A DNA stretch of 64,000 nt from Asterias rubens (lineage: Eukaryota; Echinodermata; Asteroidea; Forcipulatida; Asteriidae), in the NCBI RefSeq assembly GCF_902459465.1, contig NC_047066.1, positions 14,759,047-14,823,046 on the forward strand, written 5' to 3'. The notes below the pieces were generated by a model, which did no database searches, had not been told where the DNA came from, and saw only the letters and a program-made list of their open reading frames with translations. The first letter of the stretch is position 1; every line of letters starts with the position of its first letter. The position numbers and the translations under genes are program-made. Positions 33,201 through 42,725 of the stretch are shown piece after piece.

Positions 33201-36200
33201 TTTTCCAGGAATTTGATTTCGAAACCTCAGATTTAGAATTTGAGGTCTCGAAATCAAGCATCTGAAAGCACACAACTTCATGTGACAAGGGTGTTTTTTC
33301 TTTCATTATTATCTTGCAATTTCGACGACCGATTGAGCTCAAATTTTCACAGGTTTGTTATTTTATGCATATGTTGAGATACACCAACTGTGAAGACTGG
33401 TCTTTGACAATTACCATTAATGTCCAGTGGCTTTAACCAGAATCAAAGTTTGCATCAGGGATAAAGAATATTATTTTTGGTTTTACCCACATACACCCAT
33501 GTTCGTAAGCACTGTATACTCAGTACTTTTCCAAGCTCTGTGAAAAAAATCTTAGGTATATCACTCTGGTGGGATTCGAACCCACAACCTTTTTAATTCT
33601 AGAGCAGTGTCTTCCCAACTAGACCACCAAGATTGAACCGTTGTGGTACCCGCTGTTAAAATTTGAACTACCTCTAGCTACCAAGCAATCTTGGTGGTCT
33701 AGTTGGTAAGACACTTCTTTAGAATTACAAGGTCATGGGTTCAGATCCCGCCTGAGTAATATGCCTGTGATTATTTCCACAGAGGTTGGGAAAGTACTGA
33801 GTATAATGTACAGTGCTATCACACATTAGTGTACTGTAAACAGGGTCAAAACTTAATCTTTCATCTATTAAACAATAATCAATCGCAAAAAAACATTTTG
33901 CGTTATTTTCCTACAGATATGAAACTAATGATCCGGATCTGTTGGAATTCATCAATGTTAACAATGAAGTTACAGCAGCTTTAGGAAACGGTCTTCTGTC
34001 GGATTTCTTTCCGATCTTCGAGTACATCAAACTGCCGTATGACATAAAGTTTGAGGGGATGCTCAATACATTTTTCAAGCTGTTTTACGTCGAGTTTGAA
34101 AGTCACCGTGAAAAATTTGACCCAGGTAAAGGGATGCTAAGAGGAAGTGTGTTAAAGGCAGTGGACACTTTTGGTAATTACTCAAAATAATTATTAACTT
34201 AAAACCTTTCTTGATTACGAGTAATGGGGAGAGGTTGATATTATAAAACATTGTGAGAAACAGCTCCCTCTGAAGTGACATAGTTTTTGAGAAAGAAGTA
34301 ATTTTCCATGAATTTGATTTAGAGACCTCAGATTTAGAATTTGAGGTCTCGAAATCAAGCATCTGAAAGCACACAACTTCGTGTGACCATGGTGTGACAA
34401 GGGTGTTTTTTCTTTCATTAATATCTCGCAACTTCGATGACCGATTGAGCTCAAATTTTCACAGGTTCGTTATTTTATGCACAAGACTAGTCTTTGACAA
34501 TTATCAATAGTGTCCACTGTCTTTAAGCCTTGATGGAGTTTAATGCATATATTGAGGGAACGGAAGCGTATCTTCTTTGAAACAAAAAGAATATCTTCTT
34601 AAATGTAATGTACATGTAGGTTGTTGGCAATGAAAGCGATGACCATTTCTGTATTGCCCCTGGTAAAGTCTTTTTGAATTGTTATTTGCTTTTCAAGACT
34701 TTTTTTATTTTCAGGCTTTCTTTTAAGCGAGCTATCACATCCCTGTATTTCAGAGGGAGCTGTTTCTCACTATATTTTATACTATCAACACCTCTGCATT
34801 GCTCGTTGCCAAGTAAGGTTTATGTTAACAACTATTTTGAGCAATTACCAATAGTGTCTAGTGTCTTTGAGTATAGTTTTTTTTATTTATTGGTTTTATT
34901 TATATTTTTATATAAAATAACTTGTAAAATTGTTTATGCTTTTCAATGTTCAGAGAATGTGAAGGACTTCTTAGACACCCTGATCTTGACCCAGAAGGAG
35001 GCCATAGCAGCCGGGGAGGAAGAGGCCACGCTAATGACAGACACCCACCTCGTTCAGACTGTCATGGATTTGTTTGATGGTAAAAAGAAATAGAATAATA
35101 ATAACAATATAATAAAAAATTCTTATATAGCGCATTTCACAATAAACCGTATCAATGCGCTTTACATTCCCCTGGTCATTGGGCCAATAAGCATCCCTTT
35201 AATCTTTCTCAGCTCCCATTAGGGAGTATACAGCCCCGAGCTGCCGTGGCGCTCCGAAAGCTTTTCATTCACAATATCAACCTCTACCCTCGCAGGTACC
35301 CATTTATACCCCTGGGTGAAGAGAAGCAATTATAGTAAAGTATCTTGCTCAAGGACACAAGTGTCACGACCAGGATTCGAACCCATACTCCGGTGACTTA
35401 GCATCAGAACTTGAATTCGATGCTCTTAACCACTCGGTCGCGACACTCTACAGAATCAGAGCAACCTATTATAATAATAATAATTTGTAGAAGTGTCGAT
35501 GCGGAGCGGTTAAGAGCACTGAATTCAACCTCTGGTGTTTCTGATCAGCAGAGTGTGGGTTTGACTTAACCATTGCTTCGTCCTTCAGATGGGATAAAAG
35601 CTGCTGGTCCTGTGTGTTGTGTAAAGCGTGAAACAATACCAAGTGCATTTATCTGAAAAGAGAAGGGGTTCGTCCCTGGTGTTCCTGGTCTGATTGGCAG
35701 CATCATATTCTCAACAGCACCTTGTTGACCATTACACGGTGCTGAGGATTAGGTCTCATAATTATTATTATTATTATTATTATTAAGTATTATTTATACA
35801 GGGTAGTCCCAACAGTGTAAAAACACTGTTCTCCCTGGGGGGGGGGGGGGAATGAGGAGGAGAACGTAGGCCCTCATACCTTGAAACGTAGTCCCTCATA
35901 CCTCGCAGGAAAAACTGTGTTACAGTGCCAGGAGCCTCACTGGGTGACGGATATGCGCTCTTTATAAATAGCCACTGTTATTTTTGTTATTATCATTATT
36001 ATTATTTCGTTTCCAAACAGCCGGAACAGAGACAACCACCTTAACTCTTCACTGGGCAGTCGCTGCGCTTGCAGAGCACCCCGAAATCCAAGAGAGGATT
36101 GCCCAGGAGATTGATGACGTCATAGGTCGCGATAGACTGCCCTCTCTTGACGATAAAGGCACCTTGCCGTACACAGAGGCTACCTTACTGGAGCTTTTGC

Positions 36201-39200
36201 GCTATGGTTCTGTAGTACCACTAGGTGTTCCACATGCTGTGCTGACTGATACCTCCCTGAGTGAGTATCCAATTGACCTCAATGGGTGCGTTCGATTAGC
36301 TTCCCAGTGCCGACCCTCGGTGCTCATTCGGATGAGCCCCTGACAAGAGCTAATCGAACAATCACTCACCCTCTCGTGGTGACGTCATGCACCTGGCCTA
36401 GCCCTAAGTGACCGTTCCACAAGCAGGGTACTTGGGGCTGACCCGGGGGAGCCCCTGGAATGACGTCAAAGCTATTAGAGCGTACCGGGGTCGACTCGGG
36501 GAAGCTAATCGAACGCACCCATTATAGGCTTTTCCACACTATCAATATTCGATCCGTGTCAAAACTTATCCGGTTCGAGTCCAGGTTGACTTGGTAAAAT
36601 TTCAACGTGGATACAAACTACTACGCTTTCACACTAGCTCTGCGTGAAATATGCCGTTAGGTAACACGTGTTACTGTGAATCTGTGTTTTATGTGGTCGT
36701 TTCACATTGGAAGGTCTTAGACTGGTCTAAGTGGGACGCAGCGAGAAGTGATGAATCACGGTGCATCTTGATTCATAGTGATGCGTTGTGATGCTTTGCA
36801 GCGATTTCTTTTCCAGCTGATCAGTGTTGTAGCTAGACCAATTTTAGTGGTGGGCTCTAAATCCTATTTAGTCCACCAAGGGAAGATGGTTCAACAACAT
36901 TGTTCATGTTTAGATATGGGGCCAATCATTGCTGAAGTGCAATCTAGGGGAAATCTGTGCTGGGCAGCACAGTGTATTTTGCTCAGAGTGCTGGCCAAAA
37001 CCTGCTGGTTCTGGGCAGTCCCACCCAGCAACGCTCACCCAGCAACGCCTACCGTAGCTACAACACTGATTCTTATCAACTACTGCGTCATAAATACTCA
37101 ACACAAAATGAGAATGAACCCAGAGGTGTTCACACTACGGCTTTTGATGCGTGTTTGGAATTTTTGACTCGGATCAAGATATCTCAACCCACCTCCTTAG
37201 CTGGGATACAGCACTCTATCCAGATCGACACCATGTTGAAAAGTTGTAGTGTGAAAAGGTCGGTCCACATTACACGGATAGTATCCGTCTCCAACACAGA
37301 GATTTTTTATAGTGCGAAAAGGCCTTTTGCTTCTCCATTGGCAAAAATCCAGGGATAAAGAAATTGATTTAAACCCCCTCCCCTCTCCCTAATTACCCCC
37401 TCCCCATACAAAGTAGGTGAGTTTTGCGGTAGCATTATGTGTACATTGGATTTTGGTTTCACCCTTACATCAATGTGTGTTAGCACTGTATACTCAGTAC
37501 TTTCCCAGAGTCCTGTAAAAAAACATCACAGTCATATTACTTGGGTGGGATGCGAAACCCACGACCCTTGCATTTCTAGAGCAGTGCCTTACCAACTGGA
37601 CTATCGAGGTTGCCCAGGAGCTAGAGGCAGTTCGAATCCTATGTTTTGGAAGCGGGTACCCTATTCTAAATCTTATTCATTGTATCAATCGTATGGCTAA
37701 ACCGTAGAACTATATATATTGACTAGAGCGCTAACTTGCTCTGCGTTTTGAAGCCACCCTGGGCGCAGACATGTTTGATGTGTGGCGTGACTATGGAACG
37801 ATTTAAATTTTAGGGCAACCCACATTGGACACTATTGGTAATTGTCAAAGACTAGCCTTCAAAGTTGGTGTATCTCAACATTATGCATAAAATAACAAAC
37901 CTGTGAAAATTTGAGCTCAATCGGTCATCGAAGTTGCGAGATAATAAAGAAAGAAAAAAACACCCTTGTCACATGAAGTTGTGTGCGTTTAGATGTTTGA
38001 TTTCGAGCCCTCAGGTTCTTAATCTGAAGTCTCGAAATCAAATTGGTGGAAAATTACTTCTTTCTCGAAAAACTATGGCACTTCATTCAGAGGGAGCCGT
38101 TTCTCACAATGTTTTATACCATCAACCTCTCCCCATTACTCGTCACCAAGAAAGGTTTTATGCTAATAATTATTTTGAGTAATTACCAATAGTGTCCTCT
38201 GCCTTTAATGGGGCCATGCAAAAGGTTGAATGGCCATTTGTTGCAAAAAAAGTTGAATGGCCATTTGACTGTGTTCTGGCTCTGGTGACGTGTGATACTC
38301 CCTATCATTAGTTGTTTCTCAGATCAATGCACAATGGGAACTAGTTTGATTTACTCTATAGAGGGAATCTGTGCAGGGTGGTACAATGTAGTTTGGCTTC
38401 AACATTGCTTGTCACCAACTGAACCAAGTGTGTTTCAGTTTAAAGACAGTGGACACTATTGGTATCTGTCAAAGACCAGTCTTCTCACTTGGTGTATCTC
38501 AACAAATTGTGTATGCATAAAATAACAAACCTGTGAAAATTTGAGCTCGATTGGTCGTCGGAGTTGCGAGATAACTATGAAAGAAAAAAACAACCTTGTC
38601 ACACGAAGTTGTGTGCTTTTAGATGCTTGATTTCGAGACCTCAAATTCTAAACTTGAGGTCTCAAAATCAAATTCGTGGAAAATTACTTCTTTCTTGAAA
38701 ACTACATCACTTCAGAGGGAGCCGTTTCTCACAATGTTTTATACTATATCAACCTCTCCCCATTACTCGTTACCAAATGAGGTTTTATGCTGGTACCAGT
38801 AGTGTCCACTTAGTTCAGTCTTAGGTGTACAAACAGTGGAGTATTACCTAAAGTAAGTACATTTTGTGCAGCTAAATTATTCTCGTCTTTTTCGTTATTA
38901 GATGGTTACAATATTCAGAAAGGAACGACAGTGATGATCAACCACAGAGGTCTTCACTTTGACCCGGAGGCATGGGACCAGCCTGAGCAGTTTAAACCAG
39001 GTCAGTTAGATTTGTTTGTGCAAGGAGCCAGACACACAAGGCCTGAAGGCCACTTCAAGGTGTGGGCTACAAATCAACTATTTTTCCAGGGGCTGCTGCC
39101 ACCTACTCATCTGGCTGTAACAGGGTTACCCCTTATACAATTCATATGTATAGGCTTGGGTATCATCCATCAGAAGCCTTGCTGGTAGAGTAGAAAGCTA

Positions 39201-39530
39201 ATGATAACCCTAACCCCCATTTTTTTAATTTTATTATTTTTTAATACAACAGAGCGATTTTTGAATGATAACGGGCAACTTCTCGCTAAACTGCCTGAGA
39301 GTTTCCTCCCGTTCGGCTGCGGCCGTCGCGTCTGCCTCGGCGAAGACTTCGCCAAGAAGGAGCTCTTCCTTATCTTCACCTGGCTGTTCAGCCGGTACAC
39401 CTTCTACAAAGTACCTGGGAAGGAGGCTGCAGATTCGCTGATGAAGCCCACAGAGGCCTCGGGCTTTGTCCACCAACCTTTTGATGAGATTGAGGTGTGT
39501 GTTAAGAAACGCTTCGAGACTGTAGAATAG
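24054..39530 (+). CDS. Cytochrome P450, CYP2 clan (CYP17/CYP1-like), complete nine-exon gene
   Basis: Nine exons join in frame with GT-AG borders: 24054-24219, 28982-29161, 31170-31263, 32080-32238, 33917-34125, 34954-35079, 36021-36260, 38902-39000 and 39253-39530. They total 1551 nt, 516 residues plus a TAG stop, normal for a microsomal P450. Visible landmarks are an N-terminal membrane anchor (about residues 15-33), a basic stretch and proline-rich hinge (PPGPTPMPILGNL), the C-helix W135xxxR139, the I-helix AGTETTT (312-318), the K-helix ELLR (369-372), a PEQFKPERF-type motif, and the heme loop FGCGRRVCLG with ligand Cys452. Such enzymes sit on the ER and use CPR-delivered electrons for monooxygenation, often of steroids or xenobiotics. 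The ETTT I-helix and general layout recall CYP17/CYP1, but the substrate cannot be read from sequence. The start is chosen by the context AAGATGG and the anchor just after it. The introns are full of MITEs and SINEs. A 5' fragment of the gene recurs at 48976. Confidence 0.93.
24407..24567. mobile_element. Foldback/MITE, 161 bp
   Basis: Ends atagaccttatgcattgacg and atgtgcataaggtctat, inner tttgaggtcaaa / tttgacctcaaa. Confidence 0.8.
24938..25190 (+). repeat. Minisatellite of about 16-17 bp (acgagttgacttgggt)
   Basis: More than ten units of gtacgagttgacttgg, some separated by tacaatattttgg. Three inverted units occur at 24288-24335, so the two ends of the block could pair. Confidence 0.9.
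25459..25607. mobile_element. MITE family 3 (gatttcac ends), complete in copy A
   Basis: Ends gatttcacaaaactcttcct and gagtcctaactctttgtgaaatc. Copy B keeps only its right part (49211-49325). A relative is at 43399-43557. Confidence 0.75.
25608..26006. other. P450 intron 1, no feature
   Basis: Holds a LINE-like or gene-end-like run (gttggatgttgaataaaat, about 25795-25815) that I cannot classify. Confidence 0.3.
26007..26349 (-). mobile_element. MITE family 1, left end lost (copy A)
   Basis: Starts at gccagtcttctctcttggtg and ends gagtccagtgcctttcaa. Copy B counterpart 49708-50065. Confidence 0.7.
26350..26586 (-). mobile_element. SINE family 1 (tRNA-Leu-like head)
   Basis: On the minus strand: ttgtggccaaagagcatcgg, ctcaagttctggtg anticodon-arm-like run, gtgggttcgagtctggtcg B-box, then the common gtgtccttgagcaagacac. 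Copy B counterpart 50067-50303. Confidence 0.7.
26600..27730. other. P450 intron 1, unclassified
   Basis: AT-rich with several short open frames repeated unchanged in copy B (50439-50760). None has a recognisable domain. Confidence 0.3.
27731..28126 (-). mobile_element. MITE family 1 (copy A)
   Basis: ttaaagactctggacac ... gtgtccactgcctttaa, with a (TACATG)n run inside. Copy B counterpart 51452-51847. Confidence 0.85.
28982..29161 (+). CDS. P450 exon 2
   Basis: The acceptor is tttgtacag and the donor is TCTG|gtaagt (phases 1/1). It encodes the A-helix/beta-1 region, including KKYGTVFSLKFASK and AVEFAGRPKS, typical of CYP2-clan sequences around residues 56-115. The copy at 52717-52896 gives the same peptide. 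Confidence 0.92.
29256..29492. mobile_element. Foldback element in P450 intron 2 (copy A)
   Basis: Ends gggcccatttcataaagctg and agctctatgaaattgggtcc, inner cttgataaaaacaggattac paired with gtaatcctgtttttatcaag. Copy B 52991-53229. Confidence 0.8.
29519..29880 (+). mobile_element. SINE family 1, near full length (copy A)
   Basis: agtgtcatggccgagtggtt head, gtgggttcgaatcccggtcg B-box, body with cccaggggaataaatgggt and caagggagctgag, 3' end aggcgctatataaatcg and ATT tail. Copy B 53257-53618. Confidence 0.8.
29881..30679. other. P450 intron 2, unclassified
   Basis: Includes repeated cttgagacttgacc-type phrases (30050-30670), a weak tandem pattern, otherwise nothing recognised. Confidence 0.3.
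30680..31062 (+). mobile_element. MITE family 1 (copy A)
   Basis: gggactggacactattgg ... gtgtccagtgtctttaa. It ends about 105 bp before exon 3. Copy B 54417-54799. Confidence 0.8.
31170..31263 (+). CDS. P450 exon 3: C-helix
   Basis: The exon follows a strong polypyrimidine tract (ctctttttcttcag) and ends CCG|gtaag (phase 1 in, phase 2 out). It carries the C-helix WKFQR, the conserved WxxxR that contacts the heme propionate. The copy at 54907-55000 is the last exon kept by the truncated duplicate. Confidence 0.92.
31335..31432 (+). mobile_element. SINE family 1, head only (copy A)
   Basis: cgtgtcatggtctagcgatt, accggattcaagctctggtg (CCGGA/TCTGG stem with loop containing CAA), tgtgggtttgactcccagtc. 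Copy B 55075-55172. Confidence 0.7.
31437..31829 (+). mobile_element. MITE family 1 (copy A), broken in copy B
   Basis: caggcagtggacaccattgg ... gtccagtgtctttaa. In copy B the element is cut at 55461 by the 9.2-kb deletion. Confidence 0.8.
31838..32020 (+). mobile_element. SINE 3' variant part with poly-C run
   Basis: tgaggtagtgctgtctgctt ... gtaggtggcaactc, a poly-C tract (about 31936-31952), then agtggcctcgaaaccttgtg. Matches the body of the SINE at 45377-45660. Confidence 0.55.
32080..32238 (+). CDS. P450 exon 4
   Basis: The acceptor is tttttttttccag and the donor is AACA|gtaagg (phases 2/2). It encodes the D/E-helix region from RFTRKEDLEKLV to ILATMCFGKQ, where the usual CYP2-clan CFG motif is seen. 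It is absent from the second copy. Confidence 0.9.
32322..32440 (-). mobile_element. SINE family 2 fragment
   Basis: ggtttacccatatacaccg ... cggtactttcccgag, the family 3' part on the minus strand. Confidence 0.5.
32638..32997 (+). mobile_element. SINE family 1, near full length
   Basis: agggtgtcgtggccgagggg head, gtgggttcgaatcccggtcg B-box, gaagcgccatgagcgtcact and gagcgctatataagaagcc 3' end with ATT tail. Only in copy A. Confidence 0.8.
33052..33436 (+). mobile_element. MITE family 1
   Basis: agacagtggacactattgg ... aatgtccagtggctttaa. Only in copy A. Confidence 0.85.
33452..33640 (-). mobile_element. SINE family 2
   Basis: Minus-strand tRNA-like head with tggtctagttgggaagac and gtgggttcgaatcccacca. 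Forms an inverted pair with 33682-33840. Confidence 0.65.
33682..33840 (+). mobile_element. SINE family 2
   Basis: cttggtggtctagttggtaa (A-box region), gtcatgggttcagatcccgc (B-box), then tgggaaagtactgagtat. Ends about 75 bp before exon 5. Confidence 0.65.
33917..34125 (+). CDS. P450 exon 5
   Basis: The acceptor is ttttcctacag and the donor is CCAG|gtaaa (phase 2 in, phase 1 out). It encodes the F-G helix region, including FINVNNEVTAALGNG and a DFFPIFEYI segment that lines the access channel in relatives. It has no counterpart in copy B. A MITE begins only 27 bp after the donor. Confidence 0.9.
34152..34526 (+). mobile_element. MITE family 1
   Basis: ttaaaggcagtggacac ... gtgtccactgtctttaa, starting 27 bp after the exon 5 donor. 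Confidence 0.85.
34748..34868 (-). mobile_element. MITE family 1, half element
   Basis: Only the right half remains: ttcagagggagctgtttctc ... tagtgtctagtgtcttt. Confidence 0.7.
34954..35079 (+). CDS. P450 exon 6
   Basis: The acceptor is caatgttcag and the donor is GATG|gtaaaa (phases 1/1). It encodes the H-helix and the start of the I-helix region (DFLDTLILTQKEA ... VMDLFD). It is immediately followed by an inverted SINE. Confidence 0.9.
35095..35452 (-). mobile_element. SINE family 1, near full length, inverted
   Basis: Starts with the ATT tail complement directly after exon 6 and ends gaccgagtggttaagagc-type head complement (gctcttaaccactcggtc). Confidence 0.8.
35489..35786 (+). mobile_element. 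SINE family 1 variant
   Basis: gtgtcgatgcggagcggtta head, ctgatcagcagagtgtgggt, body ttcgtccttcagatgggat, ATT tail (35758-35786). Head-to-head with the SINE at 35095-35452. Confidence 0.7.
36021..36260 (+). CDS. P450 exon 7: I-helix AGTETTT and K-helix ExxR
   Basis: The acceptor is ttccaaacag and the donor is CTGA|gtgagt (phases 1/1). It starts with the oxygen-activation motif AGTETTT and includes the K-helix ELLR. A foldback transposon (36281-36523) starts 20 bp after the donor. Confidence 0.93.
36281..36523. mobile_element. Foldback family (tgggtgcgtt ends), 243 bp
   Basis: aatgggtgcgttcgattagc and gctaatcgaacgcacccatt, with a longer loop than its relatives. Confidence 0.85.
36526..37325. 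mobile_element. Large foldback element with a nested one
   Basis: Ends aggcttttccacactat and atagtgcgaaaaggcct. An inner element with ends tcagtgttgtagctag and tagctacaacactga lies at 36821-37069. It abuts the preceding foldback. Confidence 0.7.
37437..37620 (-). mobile_element. SINE family 2
   Basis: Minus-strand head with gatagtccagttggtaagg and gtgggtttcgcatcccaccc, then cgggaaagtactgag-like 3' part. Confidence 0.65.
37826..38208 (-). mobile_element. MITE family 1
   Basis: cattggacactattggtaat ... gtgtcctctgcctttaa. Confidence 0.8.
38440..38815 (-). mobile_element. MITE family 1
   Basis: ttaaagacagtggacac ... tagtgtccacttag. It ends about 86 bp before exon 8. Confidence 0.8.
38902..39000 (+). 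CDS. P450 exon 8
   Basis: The acceptor is gttattag and the donor is CCAG|gtcag (phases 1/1). It encodes NGYNIQKGTTVMINHRGL and DPEAWDQPEQFKP, the beta-2 region and the first part of the PERF motif, which is completed by ERF at the next exon start. Confidence 0.92.
39012..39180 (-). mobile_element. SINE body fragment in P450 intron 8
   Basis: cacacaaggcctgaaggcca ... ggctgctgccacctactc is the complement of the SINE body seen at 45590-45655. Confidence 0.55.
39253..39530 (+). CDS. P450 exon 9: heme-binding loop and C terminus
   Basis: The acceptor is aatacaacag (phase 1) and the stop TAG is at 39528-39530. It carries the heme signature FGCGRRVCLG with thiolate Cys452 and the L-helix (EDFAKKELFLIFTWLF). 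The composition is clearly coding (GC-rich third positions) compared with the flanking introns. Confidence 0.95.
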
Positions 39531-39592
39531 TGTGATGGAAATTTGACCTGTTTTTTTTTTTTTGCTAGGCGCGACTTTCGAAGAGCTTAAAT

Positions 39593-39812
39593 TAAAGGCA
39601 CTGGACACGCTTGGTTATTGTCAAAGACCAGTCTTCTCACTTGATTTATCCCAATATTTGTGTAAAATAACAAATCTGTGACAATTTTTACTCAATTTGG
39701 TCGTCAAAGTTGGAAGAGAATAATGGAAGAAAAAAACACCTTTGTCACACAAGTTGCGTAAGTTTTAATGCTAACAATTACTTTGAGTAGTTACCAATAG
39801 TGCCCAGCACTG
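39593..39812 (-). mobile_element. MITE family 1, internally deleted
   Basis: ttaaaggcactggacacgc ... taccaatagtgcccag, missing the middle. It starts about 60 bp after the P450 stop and may lie in the 3' UTR. Confidence 0.7.
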
Positions 39813-40031
39813 TAACAACTGGTAATAAGCCACTTGCATGTTAGATTTGAATATTGTTTTGGAACCAAGATTATGATTATGAAGTTTGATTAACAGATTA
39901 TCTTTCATGCACAGTATATATACAATTGTTTTTCTCACAAGTTCTATACAGTTTGTTTTGTACTACACAACCTACCAGCTTATAATTCTTTTACCCACAT
40001 ACAAAGTTCAATTTGTGTTTTTTATCATCAT

Positions 40032-40409
40032 TTAAAGATGCTATGTCAGATTTTTTTGCCGATTTTACCCAAAAATTTTGGTTTAAAATTCAATAGGTAT
40101 TTTGATGGGGGTCGAGAAAGTTACAAGCTTTCATTTGAGCCATTGCTCGAAAAAGTCCGCCAATTATTAGTAGCAGTGAAAAAAAGTGCTCAAAATTAGT
40201 TTTTGTCGGGATCCCGACAATATATCAAGTGACCAATTCTTATGTGTTTTATAAGAAACGTTTTCAGTTTTTGTCATGGTTCCTGACCATTAAAAGTAAA
40301 AGTTATACTTTTTTTCGTTAGAGCGGGTGATACTCTTTGAAATACCATTCACCCCAACAAATCTTTTTTTTTAATGTTTGGGGCCAAAAATCTGACATAG
40401 CATCTTTAA
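40032..40409. mobile_element. MITE family 4 (TTAAAGATGCTATGTC ends)
   Basis: ttaaagatgctatgtcagat and atctgacatagcatctttaa, 378 bp. Absent from copy B because of the large deletion. Confidence 0.85.
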
Positions 40410-40644
40410 ACTAAACAAACAGTCAATATCATTCACTGTGGTTTAAACCAAGCAAGCTTGCAATTTGATATAATGTTGTGATTGCATCTACACAGTACAT
40501 ACAATGTACATACATACATACATATAAGGCATTTGTAAAGTCTCACTACGTCAAGAGCGCAGCGCATTAGGTTGGGTATAAATAATGTTTGATATACTTC
40601 TTAAATGTGCGTAGAGAGTCAGATTCCCTGATTGAGATGGTGAG

Positions 40645-40992
40645 TGCATTCCAGGTGAGGGGAGCCGTGACACCTGTGTCCTTAAGCAAGACACATTACC
40701 ATTGCTTCGTCCTTCGGATGGGACGTAAAGCCGTTGGTCCCATGTGTTGTTTAAACGCATGTAAAAGAACCCAGTGCACTTGTCGAAAAGAGAAGGGGTT
40801 CGCCCCGGTGTTCCTGGCTGGATTGGCAGCATATTGCGCCACAGCACCTTGTAAACCATTACATTGTGCTTAAGGATTAGGTCTTATATTATCTCAAAAA
40901 TCGCCCCCACTCCTTGCAGTAATAATACCTGGCGCTTTGTATCCTTTGGCAAAAGGCGCGTTATAAATACGGTTATTATTATTATTATTAAA
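40645..40992 (+). mobile_element. SINE family 1 variant (copy A)
   Basis: gtgacacctgtgtccttaag, ttcgtccttcggatgggacg, gggttcgccccggtgttcct, tttggcaaaaggcgcgttat and ATT tail. Copy B keeps only 55462-55540. Confidence 0.7.
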
Positions 40993-41403
40993 ACACAGTT
41001 AACCCTTCTACTGTCTGCCCATTCATCAGCATCCTTCACTATAGAATGGTAGATTGACTTAGTATATGAAAGCCTGCAAAGTCCTGCGATCCATTGGTTA
41101 GACAGGTTTCTAGAGAAGGGTTTACAGCGTAGTAGGTTGTGCGGATTTTGGCTTTGGCATTTGTGGTTTATCACAGCCTCAACGATGATAAAGACTTGGC
41201 AAAACCAGTGATAGCCATAAAGGAGTGTTGTGAACGAACTTGAGATAAAAATAACAACATTGCTGTTTAGTTCAAATTTAGCTTATTATAATAGAACAAT
41301 ATAACTTCTTGCTTACTTTTACAAATATGACTAATATTTAGTAACTATAAGTGTTAATACAGGGTTTACTAATAAGGGAATCAATGTGTGGTGAAGAGGT
41401 TTT

Positions 41404-41517
41404 CAACTAGTGGTTAAATCCCAACGAGGCCTGATTCTTGATAATTTTACCGAGACGAAGTCGAGGTAAATTATCAAGAACCAGGCCTCGGCGGGTTTAA
41501 ACCACTACATGTAGTTG
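41404..41517. mobile_element. Foldback element (copy A)
   Basis: caactagtggttaaatccc and gggtttaaaccactacat arms, inner gataattttaccgagacg / cgaggtaaattatc. Copy B about 56100-56214. Confidence 0.8.
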
Positions 41518-41549
41518 AGTAAAAAAGTAAAATAAATGCAAAAATTATA

Positions 41550-41885
41550 GTTGTTAAATGATTTCTTTCAACACAACACCCCTCCAGCTATGAAATGGTA
41601 AAGCCCTCCGCGGTCCTTGGCTAAATAACTCCTTATAAGGGAATGCTGTGCACGTCGCGCGTATCGCGTGGTGTCGCACAACTGTTTCAGCCATTGCTCT
41701 CGACCAATAGGAATGAAGAAACTGTCTTATAAGAACAGGCGCAAGGTCGCGTGTCACACCCATGAATTAACACTTTTTATCGGTCATAAACAAAGGTTTA
41801 TACACATCCACGTGACGCGCTTTCCACCAATAGGAATGGCGAAGTTGTCTGAGGTATTTATGAATGCAATATCACAACAAATCAA
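41550..41885 (-). repeat. Inverted copy of the CCAAT-module repeat (copy A)
   Basis: Matches 180-440 on the opposite strand (accaataggaatggcgaag, gaccaataggaatgaagaa). Copy B 56250-56581. Confidence 0.55.
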
Positions 41886-42380
41886 TTAGTACTACTGAGA
41901 ATATAATGTAATGTCAAAATAAATCTAAAGTTATTTTTGTTTTACAAATGTTTTTTTATTCCTCACTATGGGATAATTTTATATACATATGATGTGGTAT
42001 GTAGAAATTTTAAAAATAACTTTTATGATTGTGTGACCTTTTAAAATTGATGTCATATCATATTATAAAGAACTATACATCTATCTTTAGATTTACTTAA
42101 TAACCGATATTCAATTACAGGGTAGATTCATGCAATATAACCAATCAATTAATAGTACTGAGAATATAATATAAACTGATCAAAAGTGTTCTAAATTTAT
42201 TTTTTCACAAACAAAAATTAATGTATTTTATTTTTCATTACGGAATAATTTTATATGCATAAAGGAATTGTAGTTAGTAAAAATAAAAGAATTACTTGAA
42301 AATTTAAAACAAAAAACATGAATTGCTTGTGTTTTTATCATTGTTTGTATTTTTATCAGAAAACCATACCATCTGGCACA
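41879..42380 (+). repeat. Degenerate tandem repeat, two units of about 263 bp (copy A)
   Basis: aatcaattagtactactgag (41879) and aatcaattaatagtactgag (42143) start similar AT-rich units. Copy B 56575-57070. The extra copy-B piece at 55870-56015 resembles part of this unit. Confidence 0.5.
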
Positions 42381-42462
42381 CTGTGTGCAACATCAGAAAC
42401 GTACACTAGTAACCATTATCCTTGAAAGGGCCAGACTATCCGGCCCTTCCAGCCTCCTTTAT

Positions 42463-42725
42463 GGAAGTGTCGTGGCCGAGCGGGTAAGAGCACTGAATTC
42501 AAACTCTGGTGTTTCTGATCAGCAGAGTGTGGGTTCGAATCCCCAGCCGTGACAAGGGCCGTAGCACCTTGTAAACCCTTTTAAGGTGCTAAATAATTAA
42601 GTATCAAAATTCATCACTGCAATTACCCATCTTTCTGAAAGTTTGTATACACTCAGCGCCTTGAGTACCTTGTTTGGTAGATACGTGCGCTATATAAGAC
42701 TTCGATATTATTATTATTATTATCA
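42463..42725 (+). mobile_element. SINE family 1 (copy A)
   Basis: gaagtgtcgtggccgagcgg, ttctgatcagcagagtgtgg, 3' end cgtgcgctatataagacttc with ATT tail. Copy B 57159-57421. Confidence 0.75.

Noticed and set aside
33067-33342. Open frames of about 90 codons inside MITEs (here and at 34075-34454, 61581-61871 and others)
   Set aside because: The same frames recur in every family-1 MITE copy with random breaks; chance frames in a noncoding element.
39234-39608. 124-codon minus-strand open frame over P450 exon 9
   Set aside because: Complement of the heme-loop exon.
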